A DNA stretch of 64,000 nucleotides from Actinomadura sp. NBRC 104425 (GTDB lineage Bacteria; Actinomycetota; Actinomycetes; Streptosporangiales; Streptosporangiaceae), in assembly GCF_030269545.1 (NCBI RefSeq), contig NZ_BSTN01000003.1:124001-188000 (forward strand). Reading direction: 5' to 3'. Below are positions 36,341 to 47,457 of this stretch, in pieces (position 1 is the first letter of the stretch; each line of letters starts with the position of its first letter). The translations under genes were made by a program, and so were the position numbers. Below the pieces are notes generated by a model. It made no database searches and was not told the DNA's origin. It saw only the letters and a list, made by a program, of their open reading frames with translations.

Positions 36341-37171
36341 ATGACGGACAGCGGAGGCGGGCCCGACCTCGGCAAGGACGTGGCCGCGGAGGTCACCAAG
36401 GTCGACGGCGGGCCCCAGGACGACAACGCGGGCGCGGCGCCTCTCGTCGTGGTGGAGAACGTCAACAAGCACTTCGGCGATCTGCACGTCCTCAAGGACA
36501 TCAACCTCACGGTGAACCGCGGCGAGGTCGTGGTCATCATCGGGCCGTCCGGCAGCGGCAAGTCGACCCTGTGCCGGTCGATCAACCGCCTGGAGGCCAT
36601 CGACGGCGGCAGGATCCTGGTGGACGGCAAGGAACTGCCCAAGGAGGGCAAGGAGCTGGCCAGGCACCGCGCCGACGTGGGCATGGTCTTCCAGTCCTTC
36701 AACCTGTTCGCCCACAAGACGATCCTGGAGAACGTCACCCTCGGGCCGATCAAGGTGCGCAAGGTCCCCAAGCAGGAGGCCGAGAAGCACGCGATGGAGC
36801 TGCTCGACCGGGTGGGGATCGCCAGCCAGGCGCACAAGTACCCCGCCCAGCTGTCGGGCGGGCAGCAGCAGCGCGTCGCCATCGCGCGCTCGCTGGCCAT
36901 GAAGCCCAAGGTCATGCTGTTCGACGAGCCCACCTCGGCGCTGGACCCGGAGATGGTCAACGAGGTGCTCGACGTGATGACCGAGCTGGCCCGAGAGGGC
37001 ATGACCATGATCGTGGTCACCCACGAGATGGGCTTCGCCCGGCGCGCGGCGAACAAGGTCGTTTTCATGGCCGACGGTCAGATCGTCGAGGAGAACACCC
37101 CCGACGAGTTCTTCACCAACGCGCGCACCGAGCGCGCCAAGGACTTCCTCTCCAAGATCCTTACGCACTGA
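36341..37171 (+). CDS. gluA: Glutamate-type ABC transporter ATPase
   Basis: A 276-aa polar-amino-acid ABC ATPase: [18 protein letters not shown] (Walker A), Q-loop [16 protein letters not shown], signature [16 protein letters not shown], Walker [15 protein letters not shown] and H-loop VTHEMGFAR. About 35 acidic residues precede the domain. Order ATPase, binding protein, permease, permease matches gluABCD of corynebacteria, which imports glutamate; the true substrate here is inferred. The long frame upstream is not used because a leaderless promoter sits just before this ATG. Confidence 0.93.
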   Translation: MTDSGGGPDLGKDVAAEVTKVDGGPQDDNAGAAPLVVVENVNKHFGDLHVLKDINLTVNRGEVVVIIGPSGSGKSTLCRSINRLEAIDGGRILVDGKELPKEGKELARHRADVGMVFQSFNLFAHKTILENVTLGPIKVRKVPKQEAEKHAMELLDRVGIASQAHKYPAQLSGGQQQRVAIARSLAMKPKVMLFDEPTSALDPEMVNEVLDVMTELAREGMTMIVVTHEMGFARRAANKVVFMADGQIVEENTPDEFFTNARTERAKDFLSKILTH

Positions 37172-37213
37172 GAGCAACGGGGACTCCAGCAGAAAGCAGA
37201 GGTGCACCACAGC

Positions 37214-38083
37214 ATGCGAGTACGTCGTTTCGGCGCTGTCGTCGGCGCCGTCGCCGCGCTGTCCCTGGCGCTGGCCGCCTGTGGCAGCGACACCGAGAAG
37301 ACCGAGGCCAAGAGCGTCGTCGACAAGGCCAAGGAGACCAAGAAGCTCGTCGTCGGCATCAAGTACGACCAGCCCTCCCTGGGGCTGAAGAAGCCCGACG
37401 GCACCTTCGAGGGCTTCGACGTCGATGTCGCCAAGTACATCGCCCAGCAGCTGGGCGTCCCCGAGAGCGGCATCGAGTTCAAGGAGACCACGTCCGCCAA
37501 CCGCGAGTCCTTCCTGGGCGGCGGCCAGGTCGACCTGGTGGTGGCCACGTACTCCATCACCGACGCCCGCAAGCAGCAGGTCACCTTCGGCGGCCCCTAC
37601 TACGTCGCCCACCAGGACACGATGGTCCGGGCGGACGACAACGACATCAAGAAGGCCCAGGACCTCAAGGGCAAGAAGCTGTGCAAGGCGGCCGGCTCCA
37701 ACTCCTTCCGCCGCGTGACCGAGGGCCCGCCGGACGGCAAGCTGGCCATCTCGGGCGTGACGCTGGTGGACGCCTCCAGCTACTCCGAGTGCGCGGCCAA
37801 GCTGAAGGCGGGCGCGCTGGACGCGGTCAGCACCGACGACCTGATCCTGGCCGGGTTCGCCGCCCAGCAGAAGGGCTCGTTCAAGGTCATCAACGACCCC
37901 TTCACCGACGAGAAGTACGGCGTCGGCATCAAGAAGGGCGACACCAAGACCTGCGAGGCCGTCAACCAGGCCATCCAGAAGATGTACTCCGACGGCACCG
38001 CCAAGACCCTGCTGGAGAAGCACTTCTCGGGCACGGGGCTGAAGCTCGTCACCACCGCTCCGCAGATGGAAGGCTGCGCCTGA
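37214..38083 (+). CDS. gluB: Glutamate-type ABC transporter, binding lipoprotein
   Basis: A 289-aa SBP_bac_3 protein with a signal peptide and lipobox LALAACGS. Ligand-binding segments include DQPSLGLKKPDGTFEGFDVD and a STDDLILAG loop. The start is the ATG at 37214; a GTG four codons earlier is the alternative, with AGAGG near both. Lys-rich surface and acidic-amino-acid binder pattern fit glutamate, but substrate is by analogy. A hairpin-rich 206-bp gap follows before gluC. Confidence 0.9.
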   Translation: MRVRRFGAVVGAVAALSLALAACGSDTEKTEAKSVVDKAKETKKLVVGIKYDQPSLGLKKPDGTFEGFDVDVAKYIAQQLGVPESGIEFKETTSANRESFLGGGQVDLVVATYSITDARKQQVTFGGPYYVAHQDTMVRADDNDIKKAQDLKGKKLCKAAGSNSFRRVTEGPPDGKLAISGVTLVDASSYSECAAKLKAGALDAVSTDDLILAGFAAQQKGSFKVINDPFTDEKYGVGIKKGDTKTCEAVNQAIQKMYSDGTAKTLLEKHFSGTGLKLVTTAPQMEGCA

Positions 38084-38130
38084 GACCGACCGCTGGATGA
38101 CGGCCTGAGCCCGCCGTCCGGGCCGCGGCC

Positions 38131-38154
38131 CCGGACCGACCCGCCCGGGTCCGG
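38131..38154 (+). promoter_or_regulatory. gluB-gluC intercistronic hairpin
   Basis: CCGGACC and GGTCCGG form a 7-bp stem, flanked by a further AGCCCG/CGGGCT pair (38108-38113 and 38163-38168). In binding-protein operons such structures often protect the upstream message or partly end transcription so that the binding protein is made in excess. That role is inferred. Confidence 0.45.
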
Positions 38155-38289
38155 TCCCGCCGCGGGCTGAGGCCGTCCCGCGCCGGTGTCCTCCCCGGAG
38201 GCGCGCGTCCCCGATGGGCGCCTCCGGGTGCGTCCGCCGCGGGCGCGCCCGCCGGGCGGCAGCGGCATGTCCCCGAACGCTGGAACGTC

Positions 38290-38991
38290 ATGTCACAGCT
38301 AAGCGAGCTATTCGACTTCGGCCCGTTCTTCGACAACTTCGACAAGATCCTCGAAGGCTTCTGGGCCACCGTGCGCCTGTCCGTGGGCGCCGGAGTGCTG
38401 TCCCTGATCATCGGGACGGTCCTGGTGAGCTTCCGGGTCTCGCCGGTCCCGGTGCTGCGCTCCGTCGGGACGGTGTACGTCAACGTCCTGCGCAACACGC
38501 CGCTGACCCTGGTGCTGCTGATGTGCGCCCTGGGCCTGAACGACACCCTGGCGCTGCAGTTCTCCGACGATCCGGGCACGACCTACTACTGGTGGGCGGT
38601 CATCGGGCTGTCGGCCTACACCGGCGCATTCGTCTGCGAGGCGCTGCGCTCGGGCATCAACACCGTGCCGCTCGGCCAGGCCGAGGCGGCCCGGTCGATC
38701 GGGCTGACCTTCATGCAGTCGCTCCGCATGATCATCCTGCCGCAGGCGTTCCGCACGGTGATCGCCCCGCTGGGCAGCATCCTCATCGCGATGATCAAGA
38801 ACACCACGGTGGCGGCCGCCGCGAGCTACGCCGAGACGGCGACGGTCATGAAGGACCTGCTCGACCTGCCGTCCTTCAGCAGCGGTGCGATCCCGCTGTT
38901 CATCGGCGTGGCGATCGGGTTCATGATCCTCACCCTGCCGACCGGGTTCTTCTTCGGCTGGCTGGCCAAGCGGATGGCGGTGGCGCGATGA
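38290..38991 (+). CDS. gluC: Glutamate-type ABC permease GluC
   Basis: A 233-aa His/Glu/Gln-family permease with five predicted helices. Segments include VNVLRNTPLTLVLLMCALG and the EAA loop EAARSIGLTFMQSLRMIILPQ. It forms the membrane channel with GluD. The stop overlaps the gluD start by ATGA. In mature complexes each permease contacts GluA through its EAA loop. Confidence 0.94.
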   Translation: MSQLSELFDFGPFFDNFDKILEGFWATVRLSVGAGVLSLIIGTVLVSFRVSPVPVLRSVGTVYVNVLRNTPLTLVLLMCALGLNDTLALQFSDDPGTTYYWWAVIGLSAYTGAFVCEALRSGINTVPLGQAEAARSIGLTFMQSLRMIILPQAFRTVIAPLGSILIAMIKNTTVAAAASYAETATVMKDLLDLPSFSSGAIPLFIGVAIGFMILTLPTGFFFGWLAKRMAVAR

Positions 38992-39986
38992 GCAAGGAAG
39001 CCAACGTTCTGTTCGACGCGCCCGGCCCGCGGGCGCAGGCGCGCAACCGGATCCTGACCGCGGTGTCGGCGGTCGCGGTGCTCGCCGTGATCGCCGCGCT
39101 GGTCTGGCGGCTGGCCGACAAGGGCCAGTTCGAGGGCCAGCTGTGGAAGCCGTTCATCGAGTGGCGGGTCTGGGACAACCTGATCCTGCCCGGCCTGTGG
39201 AACACCCTGAAGGCCGCCGCGGTCGCCTCGGTGCTGGCGCTGCTGTTCGGCGCGGTGTTCGGCCTGGCCCGGCTGTCGGACCACTGGTGGATCCGGGTCC
39301 CGGCGGGCGCGATCGTGGAGTTCTTCCGCGCGATCCCGCTGCTGATCCTGATCTTCCTGGCGTTCTTCCTGCCGAACAAGATCAGCCCGGTCATCGCCGA
39401 GTCCCCGCTGGGCCAGCTGCAGCGCATGTCGGTGGACTACTTCTTCTCCATCTTCGGCGTGGAGATCAACGCCGGGACGATCACCGTGCCCGCGTTCGCC
39501 GCGGTGGTGTTCGGCCTGGTGATGTACAACGGCTCGGTGCTCGCCGAGGTCGTGCGGGCGGGCGTGCTGTCGGTGCCCAAGGGGCAGGCGGAGGCCGCCT
39601 ACTCGATCGGCCTGCGCAAGAACGGCGTGATGCGGCTGGTGCTGCTGCCGCAGGCGGTCACGGCGATGATGCCGGCGATCGTCAGCCAGCTGGTCGTCCT
39701 GCTCAAGGACACCGCGCTCGGCTTCATCATCGCCTACGCCGAACTGCTCCAGGCCGGGTTCAAGCAGATCCCGCCGAACTACAACAACAACCTCATCCAG
39801 GCGGGCCTGGTCGTCGCGGTCATCTACATCGCGATCAACATGGCGCTCAGCCGGGTGGCGACCTGGCTGGAGGGCCGCAGCCGCCGCAGCCGCAAGACGT
39901 CCGCCAAGACCATGGGGACCGGGACGGGCGCGCCGCCCGCACCCGGCATGGCCGCCGCGGGCAGCGCCACCGGCGCCGCCACCTGA
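38988..39986 (+). CDS. gluD: Glutamate-type ABC permease GluD
   Basis: A 332-aa permease of the same family as GluC with an extra N-terminal helix (ILTAVSAVAVLAVIAALVW), FFRAIPLLILIFLAFFLP, and EAA loop EAAYSIGLRKNGVMRLVLLPQ. A Gly/Ala/Pro-rich tail of about 40 residues ends the protein; such tails are common in actinobacterial GluD. Translationally coupled to gluC; a strong terminator follows. Confidence 0.94.
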   Translation: MSKEANVLFDAPGPRAQARNRILTAVSAVAVLAVIAALVWRLADKGQFEGQLWKPFIEWRVWDNLILPGLWNTLKAAAVASVLALLFGAVFGLARLSDHWWIRVPAGAIVEFFRAIPLLILIFLAFFLPNKISPVIAESPLGQLQRMSVDYFFSIFGVEINAGTITVPAFAAVVFGLVMYNGSVLAEVVRAGVLSVPKGQAEAAYSIGLRKNGVMRLVLLPQAVTAMMPAIVSQLVVLLKDTALGFIIAYAELLQAGFKQIPPNYNNNLIQAGLVVAVIYIAINMALSRVATWLEGRSRRSRKTSAKTMGTGTGAPPAPGMAAAGSATGAAT

Positions 39987-40008
39987 CCGATCACCCTCTC
40001 CCACCCCA

Positions 40009-40041
40009 GGGGGCGCCGCCGCCACAAGCGTCGGCGCCCCC
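40009..40041 (+). terminator. gluABCD terminator
   Basis: GGGGGCGCCG and CGGCGCCCCC form a perfect 10-bp stem with a 13-nt loop, 22 bp after the gluD stop codon. Confidence 0.8.
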
Positions 40042-40198
40042 TTCACGTTGGGAAAGCCCAGATGAACCGCTGAGATACGCCGGGTTGCCGCGGCGTTGAC
40101 CCGCCTCTGAGGCGTCCCACGTGAACGCCTTGTATCTTTCCGAGGTCAACTGCCCCGTCATGGCCCCAACCGGTGCCTGTATGCGGGACGATTCGCAT

Positions 40199-42157
40199 AT
40201 GACCGCTCGTGCGACTCTCCCCTACGGCTCCTGGCCGTCCCCCATTTCCGCCGCCGACGTCGCCCGCGCCCGGCTCCGCCTCGGTTTCCCCACCGTTCAC
40301 GACTCCGACGTGTGGTGGCAGGAGACCCGCCCCGAGGAGGGCGGGCGTACCACGGTCATCCATCTGCGGGACGGCCACCGCACCGAACTGCTCCCGCCGC
40401 CCTGGGACGCCCGTACGCGCGTCCACGAGTACGGGGGCCGCTCGTACCTGCCCGTCCCCGTCGCCGGCGGCTACGCGCTGGTCTTCTCCCACTACGAGGA
40501 CCAGCGCCTGCACCGGCTCGACCCGGGCGGCGCCAAGCCCCGCCCCCTGACGCCCGAGCCCGCCGTCCCCGGGGGCCTGCGCTACGCCGACTACGTCCTG
40601 TCCCCGGACGGGGCCGAGGTGTGGTGCGTGTGCGAGGGGCACACCCCCGACGGCATCCGCCGCGCCATCGTCGCCGTCCCCCTGGACGGGAGCGCCGCGC
40701 AGGACGCCTCCGCCATACGGGAACTGGTCAGCGGCGCCGACTTCTACGCCTGCCCCGCGCCCTCCCCCGGCGGCGGGCACCTGGCCTGGGTGCAGTGGAA
40801 CCACCCCCGCATGCCGTGGGAGGGCACGGAGCTGCGCGTGGCGACCCTCGAGGACGGCCGGGCGGTCACCCCCTACACCGTCAAGGGGGGCCTCACCGAG
40901 TCGGCCCTGGCGCCGATCTGGCGGGACGAGGAGTCCCTGTACGTCATCTCCGACTGGCCCGGCTGGTGGAACATCTACCAGGTGGGCCTGCACGGGGAGT
41001 CGGCCACCGCGCTGTACCCGGCCGAGGAGGAGTTCGCCGCGCCGCTGTGGACGCTCGGCGGCATGCCCTACGCCCTGCTGGAGGACGGCCGCCTGGCCGT
41101 CCTGCACGGGGAGGGCGACATGCGCCTGGGCATCTACGACCCCGAGACGCTGGAACTGACCGACGTCGACGTCCCCTACGAGCACTGGCAGCCCGCGCTG
41201 TCCGCCCACGGCACCACCGTGGTGGGGATCGCCGGAGGCCCCACCACCCCGCCGACGGTGGTGCGCATCGACACCGCCACCGGCCGCTCGGACGCCCTGC
41301 GCAGCGAGCTGACCGACCTGCCCGACGCCGCCTACCTGCCCCGGCCGCGCGCCGAGCAGCTCGAAGGCCCGTTCGGACGCCCCGTCCACGCCTTGGTCTA
41401 CCCGCCCGCCAGCCCCGATACCGAGGGCCCCGCCGACGAGCTGCCGCCGTTCGTGGTGTTCGTGCACGGCGGCCCCACCAGCCGCTCCTCCAGCGTCCTG
41501 AGCCTGGAGCGCGCCTACTTCACCAGCCGCGGCATCGGCGTCGTGGAGGTCAACTACGGCGGCTCCAGCGGGTACGGCCGCGCCTACCGGGAGCGCCTGC
41601 GCCGCCAGTGGGGCGTGGTGGACGTCGAGGACGCCGTCGCCGCGGCCAAGGCCCTCGCCGAGGGCGGTATCGCCGACCCGGCGCGCATCGCCATCCGCGG
41701 CGGCAGCGCGGGCGGCTGGACGACGCTGGCCGCCGTCACCCAGAGCGACGTGTTCAAGGCCGGCACGTCCTACTTCGGCATCAGCGACCTGAAGACCTTC
41801 GCCGACGCCACCCACGACTTCGAGTCGCGCTACCTGTTCAGCCTGGTCGGGCCGCTGCCGGGGTTCGAACGCGCCTACGAGGAGCGCTCGCCCCTCAACC
41901 GGGCCGACGAGACGTCCTGCCCTGTCCTGCTGCTGCAGGGCCTGGACGACCCGATCGTCCCCCCGGATCAGTCCGAGCGCTTCGCCCAGGCCCTGGCCGC
42001 CAAGAAGGTCCCGCACGCCTACCTGACGTTCGAGGGCGAAAGCCACGGCTTCCGCCGCGCCGAGACCGTCATCGCCTGCCTGGAGGCCGAACTGGCCTTC
42101 TACGGCCAGACCCTCGGCTTCACCCCGCGCGACGTGAAGCCCATCACCCTCTTCTGA
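40199..42157 (+). CDS. Prolyl oligopeptidase family (S9C-like) serine peptidase
   Basis: A 652-aa protein: an N-terminal beta-propeller (about 1-390) gating a C-terminal alpha/beta-hydrolase. The catalytic Ser is in GGSAGGW (about 500-506); Asp is in LDDPIVPP (about 581) and His in GESHGF (about 613). FVHGGPTS provides the oxyanion region. It probably cleaves short peptides in the cytoplasm, as no signal peptide is present. Two upstream in-frame ATGs (40121, 40181) exist, but none has a good ribosome site; MTARATLPYGSWPSPIS matches typical family N-termini. Confidence 0.9.
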   Translation: MTARATLPYGSWPSPISAADVARARLRLGFPTVHDSDVWWQETRPEEGGRTTVIHLRDGHRTELLPPPWDARTRVHEYGGRSYLPVPVAGGYALVFSHYEDQRLHRLDPGGAKPRPLTPEPAVPGGLRYADYVLSPDGAEVWCVCEGHTPDGIRRAIVAVPLDGSAAQDASAIRELVSGADFYACPAPSPGGGHLAWVQWNHPRMPWEGTELRVATLEDGRAVTPYTVKGGLTESALAPIWRDEESLYVISDWPGWWNIYQVGLHGESATALYPAEEEFAAPLWTLGGMPYALLEDGRLAVLHGEGDMRLGIYDPETLELTDVDVPYEHWQPALSAHGTTVVGIAGGPTTPPTVVRIDTATGRSDALRSELTDLPDAAYLPRPRAEQLEGPFGRPVHALVYPPASPDTEGPADELPPFVVFVHGGPTSRSSSVLSLERAYFTSRGIGVVEVNYGGSSGYGRAYRERLRRQWGVVDVEDAVAAAKALAEGGIADPARIAIRGGSAGGWTTLAAVTQSDVFKAGTSYFGISDLKTFADATHDFESRYLFSLVGPLPGFERAYEERSPLNRADETSCPVLLLQGLDDPIVPPDQSERFAQALAAKKVPHAYLTFEGESHGFRRAETVIACLEAELAFYGQTLGFTPRDVKPITLF

Positions 42158-42488
42158 CCGCCGCCGAGGTCCGCACACCCGAAGATCCGAGCCCGATTCC
42201 CGGGGAGCCGGACAACGACGTCCGCTCCCGGCGCCCCAGCACGCCCCAGCCACGCCTGATCCCGCAGCGGACGCCCCGGCAGGCCAGAGGTGGTGGGGAG
42301 GAGCAGGTCGGCCTCTCGGACCGTCCAGCGCGCTCTGACGAAGGCCGCCGGCCCTCCGCGGGCCGTACGGCCCAGCCTCCTCGGCGTCGAGGGGGTCCTG
42401 CACGCCGGGCGACGACGTGCAGGTTGCGGAGCCGGCCGCGCCCACCGGCGGGCGATCGCGAGGCCCGGCCGGGCGGCCTCTCCCGCAA
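42158..42488. other. Convergent spacer between the S9 peptidase gene and rny
   Basis: About 330 bp without a gene. One perfect hairpin is evident: CCTGCACG (42397-42404) with CGTGCAGG (42416-42423), which would serve as rny terminator, being about 65 bp past its stop. Nothing else recognisable. Confidence 0.5.
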
Positions 42489-44066
<1,578 letters not shown>

Positions 44067-44760
44067 GAGGCAGACCCCTCCTCGGCCGCGGGCCCCTCTC
44101 GGCCGGGAGCCCTGGTCAGCGAGGATTTACCCGCGGCGCGGCCGCCGAGCCGGTGCACGGTCGGCATCCGGACCAGCGGCGGGCGGCCCGGTCTGCGCGG
44201 CGGCGATCTTCTACCTGTCCACCTCTCAGCTGCTCGAACGTGCTCGGACGTATGGCAATCCGCGGTGCGCGGAGTAACTCCTCACTGCCGTAACGGTAAG
44301 CGGCACGGAGGTAATGAGCAAGCAAACGAGGGGCATTCCGGACTAACCGAACGCCCACGTGAGGACTTCCTTACCGGCGTCCGCACATCGGCCGACCTGC
44401 TCCCTTACACCGCCGCCACGCCCCGCCGCAGCCCGCCGAAAAAGCCCGCCTCCCGCCCTTCTCGGCGGCTCGAAAGGCCAGGCCGAGCAGCGAGGGGCGA
44501 CCCGGCACCCCGCCCGCACGCCGGACGCCGCCGGGCCGGATGACCGGGCAGAACGCCGCCGGCGGCTCCGCCGCCGAACAGGCCCGTCCCCCGCCTGCCA
44601 GGCGGTCCGGAGGGGCGAGCCGACCGGGACGCCGAGCAGCGAGGGGCGGCCCGGCACCCCGTGGACGCCTCCGCGCGCCGGCGGCGTGCCGCTCCACGGT
44701 GCGCGCCGGACGCCGCCGGGGCACGGGGCCGGGCGGAGCGCCGTCGGCGGCCATGCCGAC
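44067..44760. other. Spacer between recX and rny
   Basis: The half next to rny (44067-44400) should carry the rny promoter and has locally lower GC near 44220-44340. The half next to recX is filled by an imperfect direct repeat listed separately. A perfect ribosome site ahead of a ten-codon frame (ATG at 44314) occurs on the forward strand but is too short to call. No RNA gene recognised. Confidence 0.45.
44437..44750. repeat. Imperfect direct repeat, about 149-bp period, two copies
   Basis: Core GAGCAGCGAGGGGCG recurs at 44485 and 44634, inside a 30-bp block (GCCGAGCAGCGAGGGGCG then a variable base, then CCCGGCACCCC) with one mismatch. Flanking similarity extends from the GCCGCCGAA boxes to the GGACGCCGCCGGG boxes, with an insertion in the second copy. 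GC-rich, non-coding as far as I can tell. Confidence 0.55.
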
Positions 44761-45957
44761 TCACTCAAGGTCCCATTCGCCTTCCGGGACGTCGTCGGCT
44801 CCGTCCTCCTCAAGCACCTCGCGAACCACGCGGTATGCCAGGCCCGGCGGGTACCCCTTCCGGGCGAGGACGCCGACCAGCCGCCGGGTTCGTTTCGCCG
44901 TGTCCAGGCCGCGAGTGGCGGGCAGCCTCCGGGCGATCAGCTCCCGGGCCGTGCGTTCCTCCTCCTCCGGGCCGAGGGACTGCACCGCCTCCTTGACGGT
45001 CTCGTCCGCCACGCCGCGGCGCCGCAGCTCGGCGGCCAGGGCCCGTTTGCCCAGTCCGCGTCCGCGATGCCGCGACTGCACCCACGCCTGTGCGAACGCC
45101 TCGTCGTCGATCAGCCCGACGGCGGTGAAGCGGCCCAGGACGCGTTCGGCCACCTCGTCCGGCACCTTCTTGCGGCGCAGCGCGTCGGCCAACTGCGCGC
45201 GGGTGCGCGGCGCCGCGGTCAGCATCCGCAGGCATATCTCCCGCGCCCGTGCCTCCGCGTCGCCGCCGGTGCCTTCGCCTTCGGGCCGCTCGGCGGACGT
45301 GCCACCGCTCGCAGCCGCCCCGGCGCCGTCGTGCCGGAACCCCGTTTCCCACACTGACCCGAGCGACTCGCCGCACCCCGCCCGGCGCTCGAGGTTCGCC
45401 TTCCGCCCCCGCCGGCGACGCCCCTCTGCGCCACGCCTCGGGGTCTGCCCGGGGGAGGGCCCGGCGGAATCACTCCGCGGCGCGGATTCCTGCGGGATGG
45501 CCGGCTCGGCCCCTGTGGCGGTGCCCTTGTCGTCCGGCTCGCCCTCTTCGCGGGTGGAGTTGCCGACGTGCTCGGTCTCAGGTGTGGCGGCCGACGCCCG
45601 GGGCTCGCTCGCCTCGGCGGCGAGGGGTTGGGACGCGCCGGTGTCGGCCGGGTCGGAGGGCTGCGCGACGGGTTCGGTCCACGGGTTGCCGCCGGGGGAC
45701 GGAGGGGTCCAGGCGGGACGCTCGGGTGGCGGCGCCAAGGGGAACGGCGGCGGGCCCGCCTCCCCCGTGGACGGGGCGGCAGGCTCACCCCACGGGTTGG
45801 CGGGCATCCGCTCCCGCTTCGGCGGGCGGGGCGGCTCGCCCCAGGGGTTGTCGGCCGGTGGGATGAGCCATGCGGGGGTGCCGGGCGACTCGTCGCCGGG
45901 CGGTTCGCCGGGCGGTTCGTCGGGTGACTCGCCGGGTGGTTCAGGGTGAGCGCTCAT
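44761..45957 (-). CDS. recX: RecX regulatory protein with a long disordered N-terminus
   Basis: A 398-aa protein whose last about 165 residues are a normal RecX three-helix-repeat domain (EICLRMLTAAPRTRAQLADA; GLIDDEAFAQAWVQSRHR; GKRALAAELRRRGV). RecX inhibits and remodels RecA filaments. The first about 230 residues are Pro/Glu/Gly-rich, low complexity, and contain DNPWGEP, ANPWGEP and GNPWTEP repeats. The ATG at 45957 has GAGGG six bases upstream. It follows recA on the same strand, 138 bp apart, the usual recA-recX order. Confidence 0.93.
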   Translation of the reverse strand: MSAHPEPPGESPDEPPGEPPGDESPGTPAWLIPPADNPWGEPPRPPKRERMPANPWGEPAAPSTGEAGPPPFPLAPPPERPAWTPPSPGGNPWTEPVAQPSDPADTGASQPLAAEASEPRASAATPETEHVGNSTREEGEPDDKGTATGAEPAIPQESAPRSDSAGPSPGQTPRRGAEGRRRRGRKANLERRAGCGESLGSVWETGFRHDGAGAAASGGTSAERPEGEGTGGDAEARAREICLRMLTAAPRTRAQLADALRRKKVPDEVAERVLGRFTAVGLIDDEAFAQAWVQSRHRGRGLGKRALAAELRRRGVADETVKEAVQSLGPEEEERTARELIARRLPATRGLDTAKRTRRLVGVLARKGYPPGLAYRVVREVLEEDGADDVPEGEWDLE

Positions 45958-46095
45958 CGTGGCCCTCGGGAGCGGCGGCGCCATCGGGGAAGGACCGTGC
46001 ACCGGTCCGCCGGTGCCGGGCAAGGCGCCGCCGCCCTGCATACGAGATCATCGCCCACTCTTCGTCAGGAGTCACCCGGATCGGCGGATTCCCTG

Positions 46096-47214
46096 TCAGG
46101 AATCACCGGGCTTGACGCCCTTGGCGCCCTTGCGCGCCGTGGCGGCCGCGGTCCGGGAGGCGGCGGGCGCGGCCGGCGGGGCGGCGGCCGCGGCGGTCTC
46201 CGGGGCCTCCTTGTCGATCCTGGGGCCGACGCCCAGCTTCTCCTTGATCTTCTTCTCGATCTCGTCGGCGATGTCGGGGTTGGCCCGCAGGAAGTTGCGG
46301 GCGTTCTCCTTGCCCTGGCCGAGCTGGTCGCCCTCGTAGGTGTACCAGGCGCCGGACTTGCGGACGAAGCCGTGCTCGACGCCCAGGTCGATCAGGCCGC
46401 CCTCCCTGCTGATGCCCTGGCCGTAGAGCAGGTCGAAGTCGGCGGTGCGGAAGGGCGGGGCCATCTTGTTCTTGACGACCTTGACGCGCACCCGGTTGCC
46501 GACCGGCTCGGTGCCGTCCTTGAGGGTCTCGATGCGGCGCACGTCCAGGCGGACGGAGGCGTAGAACTTCAGCGCCCGGCCGCCGGTGGTGGTCTCGGGC
46601 GAGCCGAACATCACGCCGACCTTCTCGCGCAGCTGGTTGATGAAGATCGCGGTGGTCTTGGTCTGGTTGATCGCGCCGGTGAGCTTGCGCAGGGCCTGCG
46701 ACATCAGGCGGGCCTGCAGGCCGACGTGGCTGTCGCCCATCTCGCCCTCGATCTCGGCGCGGGGAACCAGCGCGGCCACCGAGTCGATGACCACGATGTC
46801 GATGGCGCCGGAGCGGATCAGCATGTCGGTGATCTCCAGCGCCTGCTCGCCGGTGTCGGGCTGGGACACCAGCAGGGCGTCGATGTCCACGCCGAGCTTG
46901 CGGGCGTACTCGGGGTCGAGCGCGTGCTCGGCGTCGACGAACGCGGCGATGCCGCCGTTCTTCTGCACATTGGCCACCGCGTGCAGCGCGATGGAGGTCT
47001 TACCGCTGCCCTCGGGGCCGTAGACCTCCACGATCCGGCCGCGCGGCAGGCCGCCGATGCCCAGGGCGATGTCGAGGGAGATCGAACCGGTCGGCACGAC
47101 CTCGACCGGTGCCCGCGCCTCGTCGCCCAGCCGCATCACCGAGCCCTTGCCGAACTGGCGCTCGATCTGGGCCAGTGCGGTTTCGAGAGCCTTCTCCCGG
47201 TCGTTCGCTGCCAT
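46096..47214 (-). CDS. recA: Recombinase RecA
   Basis: A 372-aa recombinase. Walker A GPEGSGKT lies at 66-73, followed by the Walker B region [17 protein letters not shown], loop L1 ([14 protein letters not shown]) and loop L2 with [20 protein letters not shown], and an Ala/Pro-rich C-terminus. It forms filaments on single-stranded DNA for strand exchange and triggers LexA self-cleavage. I take the ATG at 47214 ([11 protein letters not shown]), with AAGGGG seven bases upstream, over a longer in-frame start. No intein. LexA control is indicated by an SOS box upstream. Confidence 0.99.
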   Translation of the reverse strand: MAANDREKALETALAQIERQFGKGSVMRLGDEARAPVEVVPTGSISLDIALGIGGLPRGRIVEVYGPEGSGKTSIALHAVANVQKNGGIAAFVDAEHALDPEYARKLGVDIDALLVSQPDTGEQALEITDMLIRSGAIDIVVIDSVAALVPRAEIEGEMGDSHVGLQARLMSQALRKLTGAINQTKTTAIFINQLREKVGVMFGSPETTTGGRALKFYASVRLDVRRIETLKDGTEPVGNRVRVKVVKNKMAPPFRTADFDLLYGQGISREGGLIDLGVEHGFVRKSGAWYTYEGDQLGQGKENARNFLRANPDIADEIEKKIKEKLGVGPRIDKEAPETAAAAAPPAAPAASRTAAATARKGAKGVKPGDS

Positions 47215-47345
47215 TGAGGTGCCCCTTGTCTGTCCGGTGCTGTCGCGGCCCGGTGAGCCCGGCCGATTCACGGGTGACGTTACGGGGAGCCACCGACGGT
47301 TTCGAGATGCCGGCCGGCGTGTGGATAACGTCGCGTGCGCGGCTC

Positions 47346-47366
47346 ACTCTACCGAACATCCGTTCG
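47346..47366 (-). promoter_or_regulatory. recA promoter with SOS (LexA) box
   Basis: CGAAC-ATCC-GTTCG (47353-47366) is a perfect CGAAC-N4-GTTCG, the LexA box of Gram-positive bacteria. On the reverse strand it is followed immediately by TAGAGT (47346-47351), a good -10, so LexA would sit in the promoter spacer. It lies about 140 bp ahead of the recA start codon. Confidence 0.8.
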
Positions 47367-47457
47367 ATCATGAGATCGTGTGGTGATTCGACCCGGAATC
47401 TCCGTGCGTCGGACGCCCCGGACGCCGTACGCTGGCGCAGTCACGGAGGGTTTGACC

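Noticed and set aside
44314..44346. Ten-codon forward ORF after a good GGAGG
   Set aside because: Too short, followed by repeat DNA and reverse-strand genes; no reason to think it is translated.
44343..44813. Reverse frame with repeated PGRPSLLG-like segments downstream of recX
   Set aside because: Overlaps recX, is Arg/Pro/Ala-rich and arises from the direct repeat; no start signal or family resemblance.
47215..47271. Longer RecA start (19 extra codons)
   Set aside because: The ATG at 47214 has AAGGGG at proper spacing and gives the normal RecA N-terminus.
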